Assembly (NCBI RefSeq): GCF_012927455.1
Contig: NZ_JABBPE010000015.1
Span: forward strand, 1-64,000
Source: Polaromonas sp.
GTDB lineage: Bacteria > Pseudomonadota > Gammaproteobacteria > Burkholderiales > Burkholderiaceae_C
DNA length: 64,000 bases
Direction: 5' to 3'
Shown here: positions 17,886 to 25,571 of the stretch, one piece after another
Layout: every line of letters begins with the position of its first letter
How positions within the stretch are numbered: the stretch's first letter is position 1
The notes under the pieces: model-generated
Told to the model about the DNA's origin: nothing
What the model saw: the letters and a program-made list of their open reading frames with translations, nothing else
The model's database searches: none
Position numbers and translations under genes: made by a program

Positions 17886-18146
17886 ATGAAATGTCCTTCC
17901 TGTCCCGACAGCCTTCTGGCGATGACCGATCGCCAGGGCGTGGAAATTGACTATTGCCCTCAATGCCGGGGGGTCTGGCTCGATCGCGGTGAACTCGACA
18001 AATTGATTGATCGCGCCGGCGCAGCCGCGCCAGCGCACTCTGCCGCCGCATCGTCGCAGCCAGACTTCGTGGACTCAGACTATCGGGGCGGGCAAGGACA
18101 TCATCCGCGCCGCAAAAAGTCCTGGATGAGTGACATCTTTGACTGA
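17886..18146 (+). CDS. TFIIB-type zinc-ribbon protein
   Basis: An 86-residue protein with a four-Cys zinc ribbon: CPSCPDSLL at the start and DYCPQCRGVWLDRGELDKL 20 residues later. The last pattern is typical of short bacterial zinc-ribbon proteins of unknown role. The C-terminal half is a flexible, charged tail. Strong AAGGAG site; 24 bp after the BI-1 gene, so the same transcript is likely. Confidence 0.85.
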   Translation: MKCPSCPDSLLAMTDRQGVEIDYCPQCRGVWLDRGELDKLIDRAGAAAPAHSAAASSQPDFVDSDYRGGQGHHPRRKKSWMSDIFD

Positions 18147-18178
18147 TTCGCTTTACCTTAGCCAAGGAACAAAAAATC

Positions 18179-18613
18179 ATGCGACCCTACCCAAGTAACA
18201 GTCCCCAAGCGGCCGCCCGTGTTGTCGCGCTGGCCCTGCTGGCAGACGGCCAACTGCACAAGGCAGAGCTCGACATGCTCGACCGGCTAGGCGTTCACGC
18301 GCAACTTGGCCTTGCGCGGTTCGAGTTGCAGGAAGTCATACACGCCGTCTCTGAACACCTGCCCGAATTCGTGCGACCGAGCGGGGCCGATGTGTGCCTG
18401 CTAAACCCTCGAATGATCAGGCAACTGATGGACGAGGTCGATGACCCCGGCCTGCGTCTTAAAGTTCTGCGCCTGTGCGTTGCACTGGTTGAGGCGGACG
18501 GGAATGTCGCTGAGGACGAATCGATGGTGCTTATGGCGGCGGTGGAACAGTGGGGCCTGCATCAATGGATGCTGCAGACGGGACGCACCCAACGGAGCTT
18601 GGAACATGTCTGA
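18179..18613 (+). CDS. TerB-fold protein
   Basis: A 144-residue helical protein with two acidic TerB-like motifs: ALLADGQLHKAELDMLDRLGV and LVEADGNVAEDESMVLMAAV, read in parts. It is a second TerB-like protein of the window, with a different sequence from the one at 15.0-15.5 kb. It follows the zinc-ribbon gene by 32 bp and overlaps the next small gene. Confidence 0.78.
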   Translation: MRPYPSNSPQAAARVVALALLADGQLHKAELDMLDRLGVHAQLGLARFELQEVIHAVSEHLPEFVRPSGADVCLLNPRMIRQLMDEVDDPGLRLKVLRLCVALVEADGNVAEDESMVLMAAVEQWGLHQWMLQTGRTQRSLEHV

Positions 18614-18761
18614 CTACGCGCCTGCAATCGTGTCGCTAGGGGTCTTGATCTTGCTGGGCGCCTGGCGCGAGTACGCCAGGGATAACCGGCGCGATGCCAA
18701 GTTGTTGGTCGCGTGCGGCGCCGGCGGAATGCTGGCGGGCGCCGCAGTGTGGCTGGTCTGA
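18606..18761 (+). CDS. small membrane protein, 51 aa
   Basis: Starts within the last codons of the TerB-fold gene (8-nt overlap), suggesting translational coupling. It has two hydrophobic stretches (APAIVSLGVLILLGAW and LVACGAGGMLAGAAVWLV) around a charged loop (REYARDNRRDAK). No family is recognised. The hydrophobic pattern and coupling are the only support. Confidence 0.5.
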   Translation: MSDYAPAIVSLGVLILLGAWREYARDNRRDAKLLVACGAGGMLAGAAVWLV

Positions 18762-18903
18762 CCCGGCAGGCCGTAGACTATCGGTCGACCCTGGCGTGCA
18801 AGCTGAAGGAGTCAGTTGGAGCGGTGCCGCGGCACTTCCTGGAGCGCATCGCTGGGCCTCTGATTTGATACCCGTGACGGTGCTGGAGGCCGAAAGCCTC
18901 ACC

Positions 18904-18966
18904 ATGAACTGCATGAACTGCATGAACTGCATGAACTGCATGAACTGCATGAACTGCATGAACTGC
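18904..18966 (+). repeat. 9-bp tandem repeat (ATGAACTGC)7
   Basis: Seven perfect head-to-tail copies, just upstream of terC. As the period is a multiple of three, one frame reads Met-Asn-Cys seven times, then Ser-Trp-stop, as a possible 23-residue peptide beginning at any of seven ATG codons. A GGAGG stretch lies about 15 nt before the first ATG. Whether it is translated is unknown. Confidence 0.9.
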
Positions 18967-19024
18967 TCCTGGTGACGGGGGACGGTCAAGGTTTTGAGAT
19001 CGACTACTACAACTTTAACTACAG

Positions 19025-19999
19025 ATGAACAACATCGAATCCTTCGCCACCGGCCCGATGTGGGCTGGTTTCATTGCCTTTGTGCTGGCCATGCTGGCCC
19101 TGGACCTGTTTGTCCTCGGCGGCAACAAGGCCCACCGTGTCAGCGTCAAGGAGGCCGGGAGCTGGGTCGTGGCCTGGGTGCTCCTGGCCGCCAGTTTTGG
19201 CGCTTTGTTGTGGTGGTACCTGGACGGCACGGCTGGCCGCGAGATCGCCAACCGCAAGGCGCTGGAGTTCTTTACCGGCTACCTGATCGAGCAGACCTTG
19301 TCGGTGGACAACATGTTCGTATTCGTGATGATCTTCAGCTACTTCGCCGTGCCGCCGGAGTTGCAGCGCCGCGTGCTCTTGTACGGCGTGATAGGTGCGA
19401 TCGTCATGCGCGCCGCGATGATCATGGCCGGCGTCTGGCTGGTTTCGGAGTTTGCCTGGGTGCTTTACGTGTTCGGGCTGTTCCTGGTGGTAACCGGTAT
19501 CAAGATGCTGGTGATGGCCGATCAAAAGCCCGACCTGGAGAAAAACCCTTTCTTGCGCTGGCTTCGCGGCCACCTGCGCATCACGCCGGGCTTTCATGGC
19601 GAGGCCTTCTTCGTGCGCATCAACGGTCTGCGTTATGCAACGCCGATGTTTTTGGTGCTGATGATGATCGAGGCCAGCGACCTGGTCTTTGCCGTCGACA
19701 GCATCCCGGCGATCTTTGCGGTGACCACCGATCCGTTCATCGTGTTCACCTCCAACATTTTCGCCATCATGGGCTTGCGGGCGCTGTACTTTCTGTTGGC
19801 CGACATGGCCGAACGCTTTCACCTGCTCAAATACGGCCTGGCCTTGGTGCTGGTCTTTATCGGCGGCAAGATGCTGGTGATGCCCTGGTTTCATATGCCG
19901 GTGCAGTGGTCGCTGGGGATTGTGGGCGCCATCATCTTGATTTCCGTGGTCCTCAGCCTGAAGCTCTCAAGCCGCAAACCGTCCGGGAGTACCTTATGA
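19025..19999 (+). CDS. TerC family membrane protein
   Basis: A 324-residue polytopic protein of the TerC/Alx type. Motifs include LEFFTGYLIEQTLSVDNMFVF and MIEASDLVFAVDSIPAIFAVT, each with the conserved Asp of the presumed metal path, and NIFAIMGLRALYFLLAD. TerC proteins are linked to manganese export or metalation of secreted enzymes. The gene ends in ATGA overlap with the UspA gene. I looked for a yybP-ykoY manganese riboswitch upstream and did not see one. Confidence 0.93.
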   Translation: MNNIESFATGPMWAGFIAFVLAMLALDLFVLGGNKAHRVSVKEAGSWVVAWVLLAASFGALLWWYLDGTAGREIANRKALEFFTGYLIEQTLSVDNMFVFVMIFSYFAVPPELQRRVLLYGVIGAIVMRAAMIMAGVWLVSEFAWVLYVFGLFLVVTGIKMLVMADQKPDLEKNPFLRWLRGHLRITPGFHGEAFFVRINGLRYATPMFLVLMMIEASDLVFAVDSIPAIFAVTTDPFIVFTSNIFAIMGLRALYFLLADMAERFHLLKYGLALVLVFIGGKMLVMPWFHMPVQWSLGIVGAIILISVVLSLKLSSRKPSGSTL

Positions 20000-20505
20000 C
20001 TGATTCCGCAATGCAGGGCGCCATGCCGTTACCCAATCTGGAACTGCGCGACGACATGGGCCGGCTGGTTGGCGTGACCTGGCATGGCGCAGGTGATGAC
20101 GCCGGCCGCGCTGGCTGGCTGGCGGCGGTCGATGGCTCGCCGTGCTCGCTGCGCGCCCTTGCGATGGTGGCCAATTGGGTGACACCGGAGCCGGGCGCCG
20201 AGGTTGATGTGGTGCATGTCCAGTCCTGGCTTAACAAGGAGTCCGCCGAGACCGAATTGGCGCCGCGCGGCTGGGCGGCGACGGCCGGGGCGCGCCAGTT
20301 GCTCGACGCGGCTTCGGTGCGCTGGCGCCTGCACGTTGTCATGGGGGAGGCGGCGGAACAGATTGTGAACATGGCCGATGCGCTGAGTAGTCGCGGCATC
20401 ACCATTGGCTCGCAAGGCTTGACCGCTGCGCAATCACTGTTGCTCGGATCGGTGACTTTCCAGGTTGTGCACCAGGCCAGAGCCCCCGTTCTGATTGTTC
20501 GCTGA
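19996..20505 (+). CDS. universal stress protein, UspA family
   Basis: A 169-residue Usp coupled to terC by a 4-nt ATGA overlap. It has an unusual 30-residue N-terminal extension before the fold starts at GWLAAVDGSPCSLRAL. The nucleotide loop is complete (GSQGLTAAQSLLLGS matches G-2x-G-9x-G-S). The pairing with TerC suggests a role in the same stress response. Confidence 0.88.
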   Translation: MTDSAMQGAMPLPNLELRDDMGRLVGVTWHGAGDDAGRAGWLAAVDGSPCSLRALAMVANWVTPEPGAEVDVVHVQSWLNKESAETELAPRGWAATAGARQLLDAASVRWRLHVVMGEAAEQIVNMADALSSRGITIGSQGLTAAQSLLLGSVTFQVVHQARAPVLIVR

Positions 20506-20559
20506 CGCCTGCGCGCCCGGCAACGGCGAGGCCACGTCGGGCATCTCGCCTGATGCAAG

Positions 20560-20690
20560 TCCGGTGCTGCGCAACACCGGTGCCAGCTTTTCCTCACGCT
20601 GCTGTTTAGCGCGAAGGTCGCCGCCACCAGCTTTGCGCTGAGCCTTCTTGCGCCCGACATCGTATTAACGCTGGACGGCTCCTTCGGTGG
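20560..20690 (+). pseudogene. remnant of a BI-1 family gene
   Basis: The frame reads TLLFSAKVAATSFALSLL and APDIVLTLDGSFG, against TLLFSAGVAATSVVLQLP and APGILLTLAGYFG in the intact BI-1 gene at 17.15 kb. The DNA just upstream (GTGCTGCGCAACACC) also matches. The rest of the gene is missing and the frame ends soon after. This is a decayed partial duplicate or relic placed after the terC-usp pair. Confidence 0.75.
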
Positions 20691-20798
20691 AAGACCCGAG
20701 GCGAGCCGCTGGCGCTGGGAAAATCCTAGTCTTTGAAGTGCGTGCAGACGATATGCTTCGTCTTCTGTCGATAATTTCCATTTACCGGAGGAACCGTG

Positions 20799-21593
20799 AT
20801 GCGCCCCAATTGTCTGAAAGAAATGTGCCAGAGGCAGGAAGCGGCTGTCAATGGCTGGCTCGGTATTCCCTCTTCTTATGCCGCTGAAGTCATGGGGTAC
20901 CAGGGCTTTGATGCGGTGACGGTGGACATGCAGCACGGCATGATTGGGTTTGACCAGGCGATAGCCATGCTGCAGGCACTGTCGGCGACACCGGCGCTGC
21001 CCCTGGCGCGCGTGTCCTGCAACCATCCGGCGCTGGTCATGCAACTGCTGGACGCTGGCGCCTACGGCATTATTTGCCCGATGATTTCTTCTGCGCTCGA
21101 AGCTGAATTTTTTGTATCGGCCTGCCGCTACCCGCCGCAGGGGACGCGCTCCTTCGGGCCAGCGCGGGGCATGCTGTACGGCGGCCCGGACTATTTCCAG
21201 GGCGCCAATCAGGCGATTCTGACATTGGCCATGATTGAAACTCGTGCCGGCCTGGACGCGCTCGATGCCATCCTGGCGGTCGAAGGTCTCGACGGAATTT
21301 TTATTGGACCTAACGATCTGGCGCTGGCGCTCGGCAAGGCGCCCAGCTCCGAGCCCGACGATGAAGAGGTTCGCCAGGCCATTGCCCATATCTGCGAACG
21401 GACCCGCGCCAGCGGAAAAATTCCGGGCATTTTTTGCTCCAGTGGAGAAGCGGCGGCGCAGCGTATGGCCGAAGGTTTCTTGCTGGTAACACCGGGCCAT
21501 GACGTGGGAATGCTGTCGCAGGCGGCCCGCCATGCGGTGCAAGCAGCCAGAAGCCAGAGCGCTTCCCGACAGGGTAGCGGCGTGGGCTATTGA
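20799..21593 (+). CDS. HpcH/HpaI family aldolase
   Basis: A 264-residue class II metal-dependent aldolase of the 2-keto-3-deoxy/4-hydroxy-2-oxoheptanedioate type. Motifs: GFDAVTVDMQHG with the metal-adjacent His, GAYGIICPMISS, AMIETRAGLDALD with the metal-binding Glu, and FIGPNDLALALG with the metal-binding Asp. It cleaves hydroxy-oxo acids to pyruvate and an aldehyde. The ATG at 20799 follows GGAGGAACC. No catabolic partners are adjacent, so the substrate is open. Confidence 0.9.
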   Translation: MRPNCLKEMCQRQEAAVNGWLGIPSSYAAEVMGYQGFDAVTVDMQHGMIGFDQAIAMLQALSATPALPLARVSCNHPALVMQLLDAGAYGIICPMISSALEAEFFVSACRYPPQGTRSFGPARGMLYGGPDYFQGANQAILTLAMIETRAGLDALDAILAVEGLDGIFIGPNDLALALGKAPSSEPDDEEVRQAIAHICERTRASGKIPGIFCSSGEAAAQRMAEGFLLVTPGHDVGMLSQAARHAVQAARSQSASRQGSGVGY

Positions 21594-21616
21594 CTAATGT
21601 GAAAGCTGATTAGAAA

Positions 21617-21652
21617 GCGGGGGTGAAACCATGGTCATGGCATCACCCCCGC
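21617..21652. terminator. strong hairpin between the aldolase and nirK genes
   Basis: GCGGGGGTGA (21617-21626) pairs perfectly with TCACCCCCGC (21643-21652) around a 16-nt loop. It lies between two convergent genes and could stop both transcripts, although T-runs are weak on either side. Confidence 0.6.
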
Positions 21653-21693
21653 AGGGTTGGCCAGCACGGCTGCTGACCTGATAACGCAAACCT

Positions 21694-23091
21694 TTAGTGG
21701 CCGGAATTCGGATCCGCTTTTTGTGTCGTGTGAAACACCGCAGGATTCGCAGGGCCCGTCACGTACAGAAAGCCGGCCAGGCCTTTTTCGAGTCGCGACA
21801 AGGCATGGTCCACCAGAATGTAGCGGCCCGGCACCTCAACCTTAAACTCGACCATGGAAGCACCGCCCGGTGGCACCGAGATGGTCTGGACATTTTTGAG
21901 TGGCGCGGAAGTCAGGTCTGCCTGGCTGTAGACGCGGTCGAACACTTCGCCGATCACATGAAAGCTCGACGTGGCGTTGGGGCCACCGACGCCGAAGAAG
22001 ATGCGCACGGTCTCGCCGACTTTCGCTTCCATCTTGTGGGTCTTGGTCAGCGCGTCCATGGTGCCATTGAACATCATGTGCTCAGGCTGTTCCTTGAGAA
22101 GTTTTTCCAGGGAAAACTCGTTTTCCCCGAGCGTTCCGTGCGGCTGGTTGGTGTACAACTCGCCCTGCATCACGTAAAACTCGCGGTCTACCGTGGGCAA
22201 GCCGCCTTCAGGTTCGACCAGGATCATGCCGTACATGCCGTTCGAGATATGCTGCGCCACCATCGGTGTGGCGCAGTGGTAAACAAACAGCCCCGGGTTG
22301 ATGGCCTTGAAGGTGAAGCTCTTGCTGGTGCCGGGGCCGGCTTGGGTCACCGCAGCGCCGCCGCCCGGTCCGGTCACCGCATGAAAGTCCACCGAATGGA
22401 TCATGTGGCTGTCCTTGGCATTGGCCATGTTAACGGTCACGGTATCGCCAAGGCGAACGCGAATGAACGGGCCCGGCACCTTGCTGTTGAAGGTCCAGTA
22501 TTTGTAGGTGGTCCCATCTGCCAGCTGGCCCAGCACCTCAGTGGTTTCCAGATTAACTGTCACGCTCTGGGGGCCGCGCTTGCCGATCGGTTGACCGACT
22601 TCCGTCGGGCTGCGCGATACTTCCGCGCCTTTGGCTTCCGGCTTGGCAATGCCACCGCCGCCAACCACGATCTTGCCTATCATGCCGGCCTGGACATGGC
22701 CCGGCAGTGTGCAGATGTATTTGAAGTCACCTTTCTTGTCAGCCTTGAACACAATGGCGGTACTGGCGCCCTTGGTGTTGAGCTGATTGGAGGTCGCGCC
22801 AAAGTCGGGAACGCTGATGTCGTGCGTCGCGCCATCGCCGTTAACCAGATTGATTTGCACAATCGCCCCTTCGGCCACGGCCAGCTGCGGATTGACCTGG
22901 CCTTTGATGGCCCCGGTCTCTCCTACAAACACCAGCTTGCCGTCAGCAATATCGGTGCGCAAAGTAAACGTCACGTCTGGACGGTATTTGACGCCGGTAT
23001 CGTGATGCGGCTCTGCGGCAAAGGCCGTCGACAAGCTGGCAAGGCCAATGACAGCGGTCGCCATCATTTTTTTTAGAAAACCGTTTCTCAT
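21694..23091 (-). CDS. nirK: copper nitrite reductase with extra N-terminal cupredoxin domain
   Basis: A 465-residue periplasmic enzyme (signal peptide ending SLSTAFA) reducing nitrite to NO. The core shows all expected ligands: type 1 copper H232, C273, H281, M286; type 2 copper H237, H272, H429; catalytic D235 and H378. An additional cupredoxin domain at about residues 40-145 keeps its own type 1 set (H90, C127, H132, M137). So this is the three-domain, N-terminally tethered form, as known in Hyphomicrobium-type enzymes. The fused domain probably relays electrons. Its promoter carries FNR- and NsrR-type sites. Confidence 0.95.
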   Translation of the reverse strand: MRNGFLKKMMATAVIGLASLSTAFAAEPHHDTGVKYRPDVTFTLRTDIADGKLVFVGETGAIKGQVNPQLAVAEGAIVQINLVNGDGATHDISVPDFGATSNQLNTKGASTAIVFKADKKGDFKYICTLPGHVQAGMIGKIVVGGGGIAKPEAKGAEVSRSPTEVGQPIGKRGPQSVTVNLETTEVLGQLADGTTYKYWTFNSKVPGPFIRVRLGDTVTVNMANAKDSHMIHSVDFHAVTGPGGGAAVTQAGPGTSKSFTFKAINPGLFVYHCATPMVAQHISNGMYGMILVEPEGGLPTVDREFYVMQGELYTNQPHGTLGENEFSLEKLLKEQPEHMMFNGTMDALTKTHKMEAKVGETVRIFFGVGGPNATSSFHVIGEVFDRVYSQADLTSAPLKNVQTISVPPGGASMVEFKVEVPGRYILVDHALSRLEKGLAGFLYVTGPANPAVFHTTQKADPNSGH

Positions 23092-23176
23092 TTAAATCAC
23101 CTTTTAGTGTTGTTCGTCGTCTTGCCTGGTGCATGCATCGGGTCCGGCGCTAAGCTTTTTCGATCTGCTTGACAAA

Positions 23177-23199
23177 ATAGTACATTCATAATGCATCTT
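23177..23199 (-). promoter_or_regulatory. NsrR-like operator overlapping the nirK -10 region
   Basis: The right half TAATGCATCTT matches the NsrR half-site AAATGCATCTT at 10 of 11 positions; the left half matches at about 6 of 11. On the minus strand a -10-like TACTAT (23182 to 23177) overlaps it. A start near 23170 would place the upstream FNR-type site at about -41.5. Confidence 0.6.
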
Positions 23200-23204
23200 T
23201 AATG

Positions 23205-23218
23205 TTGACGCAGATCAA
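23205..23218. promoter_or_regulatory. FNR/Dnr-type box in the nirK-hemN intergenic region
   Basis: TTGAC-GCAG-ATCAA matches the FNR/Dnr consensus TTGAT-N4-ATCAA at 9 of 10 defined positions. Spacing fits class II activation of nirK. It may also serve hemN, whose start is 190 bp away on the other side. Confidence 0.7.
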
Positions 23219-23408
23219 CATGAAGCGCCGCAACAAAGACTGCGTTCTTACACGATGGGCTACAGCGCACCGCGGGCAGCTGTTGCCGAGTTACGGGGTT
23301 CGAGAAGTCAACCTGTGTGCCGCGCCGCACTTACATGCAATAGGGATTTTTTTTCAAGAACCTGATTTGGAACAAAATAGAGACCACGACCACCTTCCGG
23401 ATTTGCCA

Positions 23409-24800
23409 ATGACTATTCCCTTGCCTGATATCGAACTGTCTGAAGAATTAATACGAAAGTTTGATACGTTAGGTCCGCGTTACACGTCTTACCCGACTGC
23501 TGACCGCTTCAACACTGCTTTTACCGATCAGTCATTTCAGGGCTACTTGGAAGAGCGCGCGGGAAAGGCCAGCAATCCCCCCTTGTCGATTTATGTGCAT
23601 TTGCCGTTCTGCGAATCGCTCTGCTATTTTTGCGCCTGCAACAAGATCATTACCAAAGACCATGAGAGGGTTGCCGAATACCTGCGCTACCTCGACAAGG
23701 AAATGGCTTTGGTGGCATCCCGTCTTGGCAGCGACCGCAAGGCGGTGCAGTTGCATTTGGGTGGCGGAACGCCGACCTTCTTCAACGCAGACGAATTGCG
23801 CCAGCTGATGACCATGCTGCGTGCACACTTCAACTTCACGCCCGATGCTGAGATGGGCGTCGAAATAGATCCCCGTACCGTACGGGGCGGAACGCTGGCC
23901 ATGCTGGCCGAGCTCGGTTTTAACCGCAACAGCTTTGGTGTACAGGACTTTGATCCGGCCGTGCAGCAGGCCGTCAACCGCATTCAGCCGCTGGAAATGG
24001 TGGAGAAGGCGGTTGAAGAAAGCCGCGCGGCCAACTTCCAGTCCATCAACGCCGACCTTATTTACGGCCTGCCGAAACAGACGCTGGAGAGCTTCGGCCG
24101 TACCCTGGACAACTTGATCCGCATTTCACCTGACCGCATCGCGCTTTATAACTACGCGCATTTGCCCAAGCGTTTCAAGGCGCAGCGGCTGATCGTGGAA
24201 AGCGACCTGCCTTCGGCCGAGGCGCGGCTGCAGATTTTTTTGATGTCTATGCACCGACTGCTGGCTGCCGGCTACGTGTATATCGGGCTGGACCATTTTT
24301 CAAAACCCGATGACGAGTTGAACAAGGCGCGCTTGAACAAGAGCTTGCACCGCAATTTTCAGGGTTACACCACGCGTGCAGAATGCGACCTGATTGGTTT
24401 GGGTGTCTCGGCCATCAGCAAGGTCGGCAATTCCTACGGCCAGTCGGTACGGACCGTCAACGCCTATTACGAGCACCTGGACAAAGACCAGCTGCCGACG
24501 GAGAAAGGCTTTGATTTGAGTACTGACGATCTGCTGCGGCGGCAAATCATCATGACCCTGATGTGCAGCGCACCAGTCGAAATTGACGCCATCAACAGCG
24601 AATATGGCATCGATTTCAATAGCTATTTTGCCCGCGAACTGTCGCTGCTCAAGCAGTACGAAGATGCCGGCTTGATCACTATCGACCCCGCGGCAATTCG
24701 GGTCACCGCCAAAGGACGTCTGTTCGTGCGCGCCAGCGGCATGGTGTTTGACAAGTACCTCGGTCAGCCGACCACCTCGACCTACTCCAAGCTGATTTAA
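23409..24800 (+). CDS. hemN: oxygen-independent coproporphyrinogen III oxidase
   Basis: A 463-residue radical SAM enzyme making protoporphyrinogen without oxygen. It has the HemN N-terminus (GPRYTSYPTADRF), the cluster motif FCESLCYFCAC (C-x3-C-x2-C-x-C), LGGGTPTFF, and GYVYIGLDHFSKPDDEL. The start at 23409 matches the family; the frame opens further up with unrelated sequence. Placement opposite nirK and a shared FNR-type site fit heme supply for anaerobic respiration. Confidence 0.95.
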   Translation: MTIPLPDIELSEELIRKFDTLGPRYTSYPTADRFNTAFTDQSFQGYLEERAGKASNPPLSIYVHLPFCESLCYFCACNKIITKDHERVAEYLRYLDKEMALVASRLGSDRKAVQLHLGGGTPTFFNADELRQLMTMLRAHFNFTPDAEMGVEIDPRTVRGGTLAMLAELGFNRNSFGVQDFDPAVQQAVNRIQPLEMVEKAVEESRAANFQSINADLIYGLPKQTLESFGRTLDNLIRISPDRIALYNYAHLPKRFKAQRLIVESDLPSAEARLQIFLMSMHRLLAAGYVYIGLDHFSKPDDELNKARLNKSLHRNFQGYTTRAECDLIGLGVSAISKVGNSYGQSVRTVNAYYEHLDKDQLPTEKGFDLSTDDLLRRQIIMTLMCSAPVEIDAINSEYGIDFNSYFARELSLLKQYEDAGLITIDPAAIRVTAKGRLFVRASGMVFDKYLGQPTTSTYSKLI

Positions 24801-24861
24801 GCGTAAGGCTGCTTGCCCTGTCTGCAGGCGGTTTTCCCAGGCACCGCCCCCGGTGCAGATG

Positions 24862-25359
24862 CTATTTTGGCTTCTTAACTGGCGTTCTTAGTGGCGTCCT
24901 CACCGGCGCGTGCAGTCGCACCGGCTTGAGCGCGCCAGCGCCAGCGGAACGCGCGCTGTTTTTCCTGACCAGGTTTTCCAGCGTCGCGTCGTCGAGCACC
25001 TCCAGATAGGCGGCCGTGGCATTGCGCAGGACGCCCTTCAAGCCGCAGGAAGGGGAAAGGATGCATTCGTTCCTGCTCTTGTCAAAGCATTCGGCCATGA
25101 AAAAATCGGGCTCGGTGCTGCGTACCACCGCGCCGATATTGATCTGCGCCGGCTCCTTGCCCAGCTTGAGCCCGCCGTTGCGGCCGCGCACGGTTTCGAC
25201 AAAACCCAGGATGCCCAGCTGATGCACCACCTTGGTCAGGTGGTTTTTGGCAATGCCGTGCACATCGGCGATGTCCTGGATGGTCACCAGCCGGTCCCGA
25301 TTGCCGGCGAGGTACATCAGGGTGCGAAGCGCGTAGTCGGTGTAGGTAGTCAGTCTCAT
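24862..25359 (-). CDS. nsrR: Rrf2-family NO-sensing repressor NsrR
   Basis: A 165-residue Rrf2 regulator with the typical start MRLTTYTDYALRTLMYLA, a winged helix (HGIAKNHLTKVVHQLG), the NsrR-type wing VRGRNGGLKL, and three Cys (C91, C99, C105) for a NO-sensitive iron-sulfur cluster. Cluster nitrosylation releases the repressor from DNA. It has an unusual Arg/Pro/Lys-rich C-terminal tail of about 35 residues. It is divergent from the NO reductase, with two NsrR-like sites in between. Confidence 0.93.
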   Translation of the reverse strand: MRLTTYTDYALRTLMYLAGNRDRLVTIQDIADVHGIAKNHLTKVVHQLGILGFVETVRGRNGGLKLGKEPAQINIGAVVRSTEPDFFMAECFDKSRNECILSPSCGLKGVLRNATAAYLEVLDDATLENLVRKNSARSAGAGALKPVRLHAPVRTPLRTPVKKPK

Positions 25360-25467
25360 GGCGAGATCAAGTCCGGTTGAAGAAAAATTAATACGGCAGC
25401 TTGCCTGCGCTTAATGCTGCATTGATTTTATAGGTTTGATTATTTTTTTGCATTTGGTGTGTCAAAT

Positions 25468-25517
25468 AAGGTGCATATGCGTTGCATGTTATAAATGATG
25501 CAGATAGAATGCATCTT
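25468..25517 (+). promoter_or_regulatory. norB promoter with two adjacent NsrR-like operators
   Basis: A -35-like TTGCAT (25482-25487) and -10-like TAGAAT (25505-25510) are 17 bp apart. Operator 1 (25468-25490: AAGGTGCATAT-G-CGTTGCATGTT) covers the -35. Operator 2 (25495-25517: ATGATGCAGAT-A-GAATGCATCTT) covers the -10. Operator 2 matches the NsrR consensus at about 18 of 22 positions. Confidence 0.65.
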
Positions 25518-25571
25518 AAATCGGAATCCATCCGAGACATGCTTTCAACACCACAACCAAGGAAATTTGCC

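Noticed and set aside
18762-19024. yybP-ykoY manganese riboswitch upstream of terC
   Set aside because: I looked for the conserved stem and junction bases and saw none; the region is mainly the 9-bp array.
18994-20505. A 503-codon open frame across terC and usp
   Set aside because: Only its last third (from 19996) matches a family (UspA). The rest is out of frame with the clear TerC coding sequence.
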